Below, piece after piece: positions 35,961 to 43,820 of a stretch of DNA of 64,000 nucleotides. The stretch's first letter is position 1. Each line of letters begins with the position of its first letter. The stretch is from Mariniphaga sp964398855 (GTDB lineage Bacteria; Bacteroidota; Bacteroidia; Bacteroidales; Prolixibacteraceae). Position numbers and translations under genes: made by a program. The stretch is from NCBI GenBank assembly GCA_964398855.1, contig CAYNOQ010000003.1, positions 12,290-76,289 on the forward strand, given 5' to 3'. Under the pieces are notes generated by a model that saw only the letters and a list, made by a program, of their open reading frames with translations, searched no databases and was not told where the DNA came from.

Positions 35961-36935
35961 ATGAAAAAGTTTTTCGGCGACTGGTTTATAACCGGATTGT
36001 TTCTGATGATTCTTGCGGCATGGCTCATGCCGGGAGTGGGCATGGATTTAAAATATGTTGACCTGAACCTGGTTATTGATGTGGGGGTAATTCTGATTTT
36101 TTTCTTTTACGGACTGAAATTGGACTGGGTGAAGATGAAAGCCGGAATGAGAAACTGGAAGATGCACTTTGCCGTTCAGCTCACCACTTTTCTGCTTTTT
36201 CCCCTGCTGGTTCTCCCTTTTTATCCGTTACTGAAAAATACGAACCATGAAATTTTATGGTTGGGCATGTTCTTTTTGGCAGCGCTGCCTTCCACAGTCT
36301 CTTCGTCGGTGGTTATGGTCTCCATTGCCGGGGGAAATATTCCCGGCGCAATTTTCAATGCCAGTATCTCCGGAATTATCGGAATTGTGGTTACTCCGCT
36401 CTGGATGAGCCTTTTCCTTACCGGCAGTCAAGCCGGTTTTGATTTTTCTGATGTGATGCTGCAACTCATTCTGCATATCATTGTGCCTGTTGTGGCAGGA
36501 CTTCTTCTGCACCGCCATTTAGTGCGGTTCGTTAACCGCTATATTCTCAAAATTGCAGCTTTCGATAAAATTATTATTCTGCTGATTGTTTATGAATCTT
36601 TCAGCCGTTCGTTCATGTCGGGGATTTTTTCTGCGGTGAGCTGGAAGGCATTAATCGGATTATCGCTTGCGGTAGTTGCACTCTTTTATGTGGTTCTGAA
36701 AATAACCGGAATGCTCTCCGGAAAATTAAAATTCTCTATAGCCGATGGGATTACATTGCAGTTTGCCGGAACCAAAAAATCATTAGTGCATGGCTCCGTA
36801 TTCGGAAGTGTGCTGTTTGGCGGTATTACCGGCGCAGGAATTTTGCTTCTTCCGATAATGATTTATCACAGCTATCAGCTGTTTTATATCAGCATTGTTG
36901 CGCAGAAAATGGCAAATGAGGTTCTGCCGGATTAA
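35961..36935 (+). CDS. SBF-type (bile acid:sodium symporter-like) membrane transporter
   Basis: 324 residues with about 9-10 membrane segments, similar to the SBF-like/YfeH branch of bile acid:sodium symporters: VGVILIFFFYGLKLDW near residue 45, LAALPSTVSSSVVMVSIAGGN (a discontinuous-helix ion site; shortened motif PSTVSSSVVMV) and the later GGITGAGILLLPIMIYH. It is placed 1 base after sufS and before sufE, so it is co-expressed with the iron-sulfur system. The natural substrate of such carriers is mostly unknown; organic anion uptake or export is likely. Its place here could mean supply or removal of a sulfur compound, a guess only. Confidence 0.85.
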   Translation: MKKFFGDWFITGLFLMILAAWLMPGVGMDLKYVDLNLVIDVGVILIFFFYGLKLDWVKMKAGMRNWKMHFAVQLTTFLLFPLLVLPFYPLLKNTNHEILWLGMFFLAALPSTVSSSVVMVSIAGGNIPGAIFNASISGIIGIVVTPLWMSLFLTGSQAGFDFSDVMLQLILHIIVPVVAGLLLHRHLVRFVNRYILKIAAFDKIIILLIVYESFSRSFMSGIFSAVSWKALIGLSLAVVALFYVVLKITGMLSGKLKFSIADGITLQFAGTKKSLVHGSVFGSVLFGGITGAGILLLPIMIYHSYQLFYISIVAQKMANEVLPD

Positions 36936-37046
36936 AAAACGATTCATTTTGAAAATAAATTGTTCCTCAGTTTGGAACAGTCAGGAGTTGTGTCTTACCA
37001 AAATGTTGCAGAACACTGTTTTCCCTGAAATTAGGTAAACAGAAAT

Positions 37047-37076
37047 TTGTTGAGACTTAAAAATTTCCGAAATTTG
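37047..37076 (+). promoter_or_regulatory. Candidate promoter of sufE
   Basis: TTG at 37047-37049, 19-base spacer, GAAATTTG at 37069-37076 (one mismatch to TAnnTTTG). Transcription would start near 37083, some 20 bases before ATG 37104. It lies in the 168-base gap after the SBF gene. Confidence 0.45.
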
Positions 37077-37103
37077 CCTCTTTAAATTTCTTATTATTTG
37101 AAA

Positions 37104-37535
37104 ATGACCATTGATGAAGTTCAGCAGGAGATAGTAGATGAGTTTTCTGTTTATGATGACTGGCTCGATAAATATGCCGGCTTAATAGAGTTGGGAAACG
37201 AGCTGAAGCCTCTTGATACAAAGGAGAAAAATGATCAGAATCTGATAAAAGGCTGTCAGTCGCGGGTGTGGTTGGTTGCTGAAAGGCAAAACGGTCTGAT
37301 TCATTTCAGGGGAGAGAGTGATGCGGTTATTGTGAAAGGACTTGTAGCCCTGCTTTTGCGTGTGGTTTCAGGCAGAACTCCCCGTGAAATCATGGATAGT
37401 GAACTCTATTTTATTGATGAACTGGGTTTGAAGGAGCACCTTTCACCGACGCGTGCCAACGGACTGCTTGCCATGGTGAAACAAATAAGACTTTATGCTG
37501 TTGCTTTTGACAGATTGGAAAAATTAGGAGGATAG
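37104..37535 (+). CDS. sufE: SufE-type sulfur acceptor
   Basis: 143 residues from ATG 37104 (in-frame TTG at 37098 disregarded). The N-terminus IVDEFSVYDDWLDKYAGLIELG is typical (motif DDWLDKYAGLIELG), and the active-site cysteine lies in LIKGCQSRVWL. SufE accepts persulfide from SufS and hands it to SufB. Its last codons overlap an AGGAGG ribosome-binding site for the following gene. Confidence 0.96.
   Translation: MTIDEVQQEIVDEFSVYDDWLDKYAGLIELGNELKPLDTKEKNDQNLIKGCQSRVWLVAERQNGLIHFRGESDAVIVKGLVALLLRVVSGRTPREIMDSELYFIDELGLKEHLSPTRANGLLAMVKQIRLYAVAFDRLEKLGG
37526..37531 (+). promoter_or_regulatory. Strong Shine-Dalgarno before the MIP18-type gene
   Basis: AGGAGG lies 9 bases before ATG 37541 and inside the final codons of sufE. 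This is notable since most genes in this window lack a recognisable Shine-Dalgarno sequence. Confidence 0.55.
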
Positions 37536-37540
37536 ATATA

Positions 37541-37846
37541 ATGAATGCAAAAATTGACGAAATAATAGAAAACCTGAAGCAGGTTTACGACCCTGAAATT
37601 CCGGTAAATGTTTACGATTTGGGGCTGATTTATAATGTGGATGTGGATGAGAATAACAATGCGAACATTGTTATGACGCTCACTGCCCCGGGCTGCCCCG
37701 TGGTGGATATCATTGTGGATGATGTAACACAGGCAGCGCGCATGGTTGAAGGAATTGAAGAGGTGAATGTCGATCTTACTTTTGACCCGCCATGGGATAA
37801 GTCGATGATGAGTGAGGAAGCCCGTCTGGAGCTTGGATTTTTTTAA
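37541..37846 (+). CDS. MIP18/DUF59-family Fe-S assembly factor (SufT/PaaD-like)
   Basis: 101 residues: the whole protein is one MIP18/DUF59 domain. Signature parts are VYDPEIPVNVYDLGLIYNV and the cysteine motif TLTAPGCPVVDII, then LTFDPPWDKSMMSEEAR. The family helps maturation or delivery of iron-sulfur clusters. It follows sufE by 5 bases, which supports a role in the SUF pathway. Confidence 0.94.
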   Translation: MNAKIDEIIENLKQVYDPEIPVNVYDLGLIYNVDVDENNNANIVMTLTAPGCPVVDIIVDDVTQAARMVEGIEEVNVDLTFDPPWDKSMMSEEARLELGFF

Positions 37847-37887
37847 AAAACACTGAATATTTCTCAACAAGATGAGGTGCCGGAAAA

Positions 37888-38829
37888 ATGCAAAAACGCA
37901 ATGAGTTGGCAAATGGAGTTAAACAGTACGCAAAGGAACTTGGATTTCTGGAGTGTGCAATTATTCCGGCTGGTGTTTTAACAGAAGAAGAGGAGCATTT
38001 CAACTCGTGGCTGAAAGCAGAAATGCACGGCGAAATGGGCTATATGGCGAGAAATGTGGAGAAACGCCTCGATATTAGTCTGTTAGTTGAAAACGCCAAA
38101 ACAGTGGTTGTAACTCTTCTCAATTATTTTCCCGAAAATACACAGACCGACCCCGAAGCTCCCGTACTTTCAAAATATGCCTACGGCACTGATTATCATT
38201 TTATTATTAAGGATAAATTACGAAAGCTGTTAGATTATATCCGGGAGAATTTCGGCGATTGCAACGCCCGGACTTTCACTGATTCGGCTCCGGTGTTGGA
38301 GCGTGCCTGGGCACGCCGCGCCGGCTTGGGCTGGGTTGGCAAAAACAGCAATCTGATTTCGGTGGAGCATGGTAGTTTCTTTTTTATCGGTGAGCTTATT
38401 TTGGACATTGAACTGCCTTATGATAAACCACGGATTATTGCCGATCATTGCTGCACCTGTACCCGATGTATTGATGCCTGCCCCACAAAAGCCATTGTTG
38501 CCGATAAAGTTGTGGATGCCCGTTTGTGTATCTCGTACCAAACCATTGAGCTGAAAGGGGATCTGGATGAAAACCTGAAAGGAAAGTTTGAAAATCGTGT
38601 GTTTGGCTGTGACATCTGTCAGGATGTCTGCCCGTGGAATCTGAAATCGGAACCTCATAATGAGGACGCTTTTCATCCTCACCCTAAATTGCTGAATCTC
38701 ACCAAAACTGAATGGCACAGCATGGAGAGACCGCTTTTCAATGAGCTTTTCAGAAACTCGGCAGTGAAACGCGCCGGGTATAGCGGAGTGAAAAGAAATC
38801 TTGCTTTTTTGGAAGAACCGGAAGAATAA
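37888..38829 (+). CDS. queG: Epoxyqueuosine reductase
   Basis: 313 residues. Cobalamin-binding N-terminal half with SKYAYGTDYHFIIKDKL and DSAPVLERAWARRAGLGWVG (motif ERAWARRAGLGW), then two [4Fe-4S] motifs CCTCTRCIDACPTKAI and CDICQDVCPWN. It catalyses the last step in making queuosine, a modified base at tRNA wobble position 34. As an iron-sulfur enzyme it suits a place behind the suf genes (41 bases after the MIP18 gene). The other queuosine genes are not in the window. Confidence 0.97.
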   Translation: MQKRNELANGVKQYAKELGFLECAIIPAGVLTEEEEHFNSWLKAEMHGEMGYMARNVEKRLDISLLVENAKTVVVTLLNYFPENTQTDPEAPVLSKYAYGTDYHFIIKDKLRKLLDYIRENFGDCNARTFTDSAPVLERAWARRAGLGWVGKNSNLISVEHGSFFFIGELILDIELPYDKPRIIADHCCTCTRCIDACPTKAIVADKVVDARLCISYQTIELKGDLDENLKGKFENRVFGCDICQDVCPWNLKSEPHNEDAFHPHPKLLNLTKTEWHSMERPLFNELFRNSAVKRAGYSGVKRNLAFLEEPEE

Positions 38830-38835
38830 AAAAAA

Positions 38836-38856
38836 AGCCGGAAAAATTTTCCGGCT
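38836..38856 (-). terminator. Rho-independent terminator of the PFOR gene
   Basis: AGCCGGAAAA-A-TTTTCCGGCT is a perfect inverted repeat. On the minus strand it is followed by a run of nine T (complement of 38828-38836), so it ends the reverse PFOR transcript. It can also form in the queG mRNA, where the T run is missing. Confidence 0.85.
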
Positions 38857-38885
38857 GTGGTTTAAAATGCTTAAAAGTTGGTTGA

Positions 38886-41800
38886 TTATTGTTCCTCAAT
38901 AGTTGAGAAATCCATGGCTGCCAATCTTTTATATGAGTTGTGCCTCCATTTTGCATTTTCTTCGGCAGCTTTGAACAGTTCGTTTGCTTCTGCCGGGAAT
39001 GATTTTTTCAATGAAGTGTAGCGTACTTCGCCACCTAAGAAATCCTGAAATTTGCTCCAGTCCGGGTCTTTTGAATCCAACTGGAACGGGTTTTTTCCCT
39101 CTTCCTCTAAAAGTGGATTATAGCGGAAAAGCGACCAGTATCCTGATTCCACTGCTCTTTTTTCTTCTGCCATCGACTTACCCATGCCCGCTCTCAATCC
39201 ATGGGCTATACAAGGTGAGTAGGCAATAATTATGGATGGTCCGGGATAAGCTTCTGCTTCGCGAAGTGCACGCAGGTATTGCGGCTGACTTGCCCCCATA
39301 GCTACCTGAGCCACATATACATAACCGTAGGTCATCATCATGGCGCCCAGATCTTTTTTGCGTATTTTTTTACCGGAAGCGGCAAATTTTGCAACTGCTC
39401 CGATGGGTGTCGATTTGGATGCCTGTCCACCGGTGTTGGAATAAACTTCGGTGTCCATCACCAATACGTTTACATCTTCGCCACTTGCCATGACGTGATC
39501 CAAACCGCCGTAGCCAATATCGTATGCCCAGCCGTCACCGCCAAAAATCCATACAGACTTTTTGGTAAGATATTGCTTCAGGTTAGTAATCTCCCTGGCA
39601 TATTCACTATCGATTTCTGAGATAACTTCCAATACTTTTTCTGACACTTCAGTGGTGGTTTCACCATTGTTTTTGTTGTCAATCCATGCCTGGAATGCCT
39701 CTTTTTCTGCTTCACTTGCTCCGTTTCCGATTGCGCGCCGCATGATATCTTCAAGCCGGTTGCGCTGTGCGTTGACACCCTCAGAAAACCCGAAACCATA
39801 TTCGGCATTGTCTTCAAAAAGTGAATTTCCCCATGCAGGACCGAATCCTGAATCCTTGTTCGTGCAATAGGGAGTTGAAGGAGCCGAGCCTCCGTAAATG
39901 GAAGAACAGCCGGTTGCATTAGCTACCATCATTCTTTCACCGTAAAGCTGCGTGATAAGCTTGATGTAGGGAGTTTCACCGCATCCGGCACAGGCGCCTG
40001 AAAATTCAAACAGCGGCTGGGCAAACTGTGAGTTTTTAACAGATTTGGTACGGTCAACAATCTTTTCCTTCAGAGAAACATCATTAACCATGTACTCCCA
40101 ACGTCCTATCTCATCGCTTTGTGTTCCGATTGGCTTCATTATCAGCGAATTGATTTTTGAAGGACACTCTTCAACACAAACTCCGCATCCGGTGCAGTCT
40201 AAAACGCTCACCTGAATCCTGTAATTCAGACCGTTAAATACTTTCGTTGGTATGGCAACCCGCGTTTCGGTTCCTTCCGGCGCTTTATCTAATTCTTCTT
40301 CAGTTAAAAGGAACGGACGAATTGCGGCGTGCGGGCAAACATACGCACACTGGTTGCACTGAATGCAGTGCTCAGCCTGCCATTCCGGAACGCTGACGGC
40401 AATTCCACGCTTTTCCCAGGCAGCAGTGCCCAGTGGGAAAGTTCCGTCTTCAATTCCCTCAAATGTGGAAACGGGAAGATCGTCGCCCTTCTGATTGTTG
40501 ATGGTATCAACCACTTTCACAATAAATTCGGGGCGTTCGGTGAATCCGTTGGTCTCTTTCACCACAATATTCTTCCACTCCTTTGGAACTTCAACTTTGT
40601 GTACATTCTTTCCGCCGGCTTCTACCGCGGCAAAGTTCATGTTTACAATCTTTTCACCCTTTCTGCCATAAGACCTGACGATGGCTTTCTGCATTTCATG
40701 CACTGCCATGTCATAAGGTATCACCTCGGTAATTTTGAAAAATGCCGACTGCATAATGGTGTTGGTCCGGGTTCCCAAACCAATTTCTTCACCTAATTTA
40801 GTACCATTAATAATATAGAACTGAATGTCATTTTCAGCTAAATATTTTTTCATGTGGTCGGGCAGGCGTTTTTTTGTCTCCTCCTCATCCCAAATGGAAT
40901 TCAGCAAGAAGGAACCGCCTTTTTTAAGTCCTTTGAGCACATCATACATATTCACATAAGCCGAAACGTGGCAGGCAACAAAGTCGGGTGTGTTAACTAA
41001 ATAGGTTGAACGGATGGGTTCATCTCCAAAACGCAGATGCGAGCAGGTGAATCCACCTGATTTTTTGGAGTCATACTGGAAATATCCCTGGCAATATTTG
41101 TCGGTGGCATCACCGATAATCGTAATGGAATTTTGGTTGGCTCCAACCGTTCCATCCGAGCCTAATCCATAAAATTTCGCCTGATAGGTTCCTTTCGGTG
41201 AAATATCAATCTCCTCTTTCAGCGGAAGCGATTTGAAGGTGATATCATCCACAATGCCGATTGTGAAATCGGTTTTGGGTTCACTCTTTTCCAGATTTTC
41301 ATAAACCGATATAATTTGTGATGGCGTGGTGTCTTTTGAGCCTAAACCATATCGTCCGCCAACAATAACTGGTGCATTTTCCTTACCGTAAAAAATGGAT
41401 TTAACATCTAAATAGAGCGGTTCGCCTGCTGAACCGGGTTCTTTGGCACGATCAAGCACTGCAATGCGTTTGACTGATTTGGGTAGCACCTGCAGCAGAT
41501 ATTTTGACGAAAACGGACGGAAAAGATGAACGGCAATCATTCCTGTTTTTTTGCCCTGGGCATTGAGGTAATCAATTGTCTCCTTGATGGTTTCGGTAAC
41601 CGATCCCATTGCAATGATGATATTTTCCGCTTCGGGATCGCCGTAATAGCTGAATGGACGATATTCGCGCCCGGTAATTTTGGATATATCTTTCATGTAT
41701 CCGGCAACAATGTCGGGCACGGCATCATAAAAGCGGTTTGCAGATTCTTTCGCCTGGAAGAAAATATCGGGATTCTGAGCAGTTCCGCGCAAGACGGGAC

Positions 41801-42440
41801 TTTCAGGGTTCAGCGCACGGTTGCGGAATTCCTGTAAAGCTTCCTGATCAATGAGCGGAACGATATCTTCCATTTCGATCGCTTCAATTTTCTGAATTTC
41901 ATGTGAAGTGCGAAACCCGTCGAAGAAAGCTATAAACGGAATTCTTGATTTTAATGTGGCAAGATGCGCAACTCCGGCAAGGTCCATTTCTTCCTGAACA
42001 GAACCGGCGGCAATCATGGCGAATCCGGTCTGACGGGCTGCATAAATATCGCTGTGATCTCCAAAAATGGAAAGTGCGTGGGCTGCAACCGCGCGGGCGC
42101 TGACGTGAAACACCGTTGGCAGCAGCTCTCCGGCAATTTTATACATATTCGGAATCATCAGGAGCAATCCCTGAGATGCTGTGTATGTGGTTGCTAACGC
42201 TCCCGATTGAAGCGCCCCGTGAACGGCTCCGGCTGCGCCGCCTTCGCTCTGCATCTCAGCCAAACGGACAGGACGGCCAAACATATTCTTTTTGCCATAA
42301 GCAGCCCACTCGTCAACATATTCTGCCATGTTGGAAGATGGGGTAATCGGATAAATACAGGCTACTTCGCTAAACATGTAGCTGATGTGTGCAGCTGCAT
42401 AATTTCCGTCACAGGTGATAAACTTTTTTTGTTTTGCCAT
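38886..42440 (-). CDS. nifJ: Pyruvate:ferredoxin (flavodoxin) oxidoreductase
   Basis: 1184 residues in one chain, the normal fused form. N-terminal pyrimidine-binding domain with YPITPSSNMAEYVDEW; gamma domain (GSVTETIKETIDYL onward is domain II); a ferredoxin domain with CIQCNQCAYVCPHAA and CTGCGVCVEECPS; then the TPP-binding domain with GACAGCGETPYIKL and FGGDGWAYDIGYGGLDHV (motif GGDGWAYDIGYGG), with conserved Cys ligands for the proximal cluster. It converts pyruvate and CoA to acetyl-CoA, CO2 and reduced ferredoxin. A clear Shine-Dalgarno AAAGGAG precedes it and a hairpin terminator follows it, so it is a single-gene unit. Confidence 0.98.
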   Translation of the reverse strand: MAKQKKFITCDGNYAAAHISYMFSEVACIYPITPSSNMAEYVDEWAAYGKKNMFGRPVRLAEMQSEGGAAGAVHGALQSGALATTYTASQGLLLMIPNMYKIAGELLPTVFHVSARAVAAHALSIFGDHSDIYAARQTGFAMIAAGSVQEEMDLAGVAHLATLKSRIPFIAFFDGFRTSHEIQKIEAIEMEDIVPLIDQEALQEFRNRALNPESPVLRGTAQNPDIFFQAKESANRFYDAVPDIVAGYMKDISKITGREYRPFSYYGDPEAENIIIAMGSVTETIKETIDYLNAQGKKTGMIAVHLFRPFSSKYLLQVLPKSVKRIAVLDRAKEPGSAGEPLYLDVKSIFYGKENAPVIVGGRYGLGSKDTTPSQIISVYENLEKSEPKTDFTIGIVDDITFKSLPLKEEIDISPKGTYQAKFYGLGSDGTVGANQNSITIIGDATDKYCQGYFQYDSKKSGGFTCSHLRFGDEPIRSTYLVNTPDFVACHVSAYVNMYDVLKGLKKGGSFLLNSIWDEEETKKRLPDHMKKYLAENDIQFYIINGTKLGEEIGLGTRTNTIMQSAFFKITEVIPYDMAVHEMQKAIVRSYGRKGEKIVNMNFAAVEAGGKNVHKVEVPKEWKNIVVKETNGFTERPEFIVKVVDTINNQKGDDLPVSTFEGIEDGTFPLGTAAWEKRGIAVSVPEWQAEHCIQCNQCAYVCPHAAIRPFLLTEEELDKAPEGTETRVAIPTKVFNGLNYRIQVSVLDCTGCGVCVEECPSKINSLIMKPIGTQSDEIGRWEYMVNDVSLKEKIVDRTKSVKNSQFAQPLFEFSGACAGCGETPYIKLITQLYGERMMVANATGCSSIYGGSAPSTPYCTNKDSGFGPAWGNSLFEDNAEYGFGFSEGVNAQRNRLEDIMRRAIGNGASEAEKEAFQAWIDNKNNGETTTEVSEKVLEVISEIDSEYAREITNLKQYLTKKSVWIFGGDGWAYDIGYGGLDHVMASGEDVNVLVMDTEVYSNTGGQASKSTPIGAVAKFAASGKKIRKKDLGAMMMTYGYVYVAQVAMGASQPQYLRALREAEAYPGPSIIIAYSPCIAHGLRAGMGKSMAEEKRAVESGYWSLFRYNPLLEEEGKNPFQLDSKDPDWSKFQDFLGGEVRYTSLKKSFPAEANELFKAAEENAKWRHNSYKRLAAMDFSTIEEQ

Positions 42441-42447
42441 TATTAGT

Positions 42448-42454
42448 CTCCTTT
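42448..42454 (-). promoter_or_regulatory. Shine-Dalgarno of the PFOR gene
   Basis: On the minus strand AAAGGAG lies 7 bases before the ATG. Good Shine-Dalgarno sequences are rare in this window, which fits strong translation of a central enzyme. Confidence 0.6.
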
Positions 42455-42491
42455 GTTACAATAAGTTAATATTTTGGATTCAAAAACATTT

Positions 42492-43667
42492 TCAATATAA
42501 AAAACCAAAAAGCCAGAGCGGAATCGTGTTGCTGTTTCCGGTTTCCAGCATGTCGGCAGCGGCATATTGCCCCTTTTTAGGCTGAATTTTATGTCCTCCA
42601 ACAATAAAATGATAAGTGTTGTCCACTAAAAAATCAGCCCGTGCCGAGCTGTTTACCGGATGTACATATCCGGTCTGGTTATAAAAGAAAGTGTGTCTCA
42701 AGTTGATTTTTTCCGCATTGTTGGGTGCGATGGTGTACAACAGGTTGGTGTTGTGCATATATATTTTGTCCGGCTTTTTTAGGTCATTTTCATCGTTGTT
42801 TGAATAGAGCAGCTGAATGAGTTTGGCATTTTTCAGATAGCGCAGATAGTTCATTACAGTTGCCCGCGAAGCTTCAATATCGGTTGCAAGTTTGCTGACA
42901 TTAGGTGCTAACGGTGTGTCCAAAGCAATGATATGCAGAAGTTTCCTGAGTTTTGACAGGTATTTCAGTTCAATCTGATTGATATAGGGAATATCGATTT
43001 CAAGCGCCAGATTTATGTGCTTGAGCAGCTCATTTGTGTAAAAATTCGGATTATCAATGAAATAAGGATAAAATCCGTTTTTCAGGTATTCGCCAAAATA
43101 GGCTAAAGGGCGTATTTTTGATACAATACTTTTAGAGATTTCCTCGTGATTCTGAATGATGTCATTGAGTGAATATACCGGAAAATTTAAGTTTGTAGCG
43201 TGGTTGAGATATTCACGAAAAGAGAGTCCTTCAAGATGCTTTATTTTTATAATTCCGCTCAGAACGGGGTGCTCTTCAACGATGCGCATCACCGGTGATG
43301 AAGTGAAAATGATTTTCAGTCCGGGCAGCTTGTCGTGGCACTGTCTGATCTCTTTTGCCCAGTTCGGGTATTTCTGAATCTGGTCGAGCAGCAGCACTTT
43401 GCCGCCCTTTTTGACAAACTCGTCGGCAAACGAGATAATCGTCCTTCGTGTGAAATAGAAATCGTTCAGATTTACATAGAGTGCAGTGGTGTCATCCGGG
43501 AAATTCTGCTTTAGATAATCAAGCAGAAAAGTTGTTTTTCCAACTCCGCGAAAACCTTTAATACATATCAGACGGTCTGTCCAGTCAATGATTCTTAAAA
43601 GCTCCCGGCTGAATGTCGGGTGCGTGCTTTCAAGAAGTGTCTTATGTGATTGATGAAAAAATTCCAA
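42492..43667 (-). CDS. AAA-type ATPase of the DUF4143-like group, altered Walker B
   Basis: 391 residues. Walker A GFRGVGKTTFLLDYL is intact at residues about 38-52. The Walker B region reads KVLLLDQIQKYPNW, where the family normally has LDEIH or LDEIQ: the catalytic Glu is Gln. Middle part HLEGLSFREYLN is typical of the family, followed by a winged-helix-like segment (VSKLATDIEASRATVMNYLRYL) and a nuclease-fold-like C-terminal part (SSARADFLVDNTYHFIVGG). The frame has no ATG near its start; TTG 43667 is the best start (ATT 43670 also possible), with an in-frame stop just before. Members are often lone genes of unknown role that spread by transfer. Confidence 0.82.
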   Translation of the reverse strand: MEFFHQSHKTLLESTHPTFSRELLRIIDWTDRLICIKGFRGVGKTTFLLDYLKQNFPDDTTALYVNLNDFYFTRRTIISFADEFVKKGGKVLLLDQIQKYPNWAKEIRQCHDKLPGLKIIFTSSPVMRIVEEHPVLSGIIKIKHLEGLSFREYLNHATNLNFPVYSLNDIIQNHEEISKSIVSKIRPLAYFGEYLKNGFYPYFIDNPNFYTNELLKHINLALEIDIPYINQIELKYLSKLRKLLHIIALDTPLAPNVSKLATDIEASRATVMNYLRYLKNAKLIQLLYSNNDENDLKKPDKIYMHNTNLLYTIAPNNAEKINLRHTFFYNQTGYVHPVNSSARADFLVDNTYHFIVGGHKIQPKKGQYAAADMLETGNSNTIPLWLFGFLY

Positions 43668-43766
43668 AATCTATATTTTTTTACAAAAATAACAGAATTT
43701 GGCAAAATTTGTAATCTATAGATAACAAAAATGAATATTTTGTGTAATTTAGATTTATTAAAAATA

Positions 43767-43796
43767 AGAAAAGCAGGCGATTTCGCCTGCTTTTCT
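43767..43796 (-). terminator. Rho-independent terminator of rho
   Basis: AGAAAAGCAGGCGA-TT-TCGCCTGCTTTTCT is a perfect 14-bp inverted repeat, 25 bases past the rho stop on the minus strand. Its outer arms are A/T-rich, so a T run follows the GC stem in both directions and it should work both ways. Confidence 0.88.
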
Positions 43797-43820
43797 ATAT
43801 ATCTATATATCGTGAGCCGG

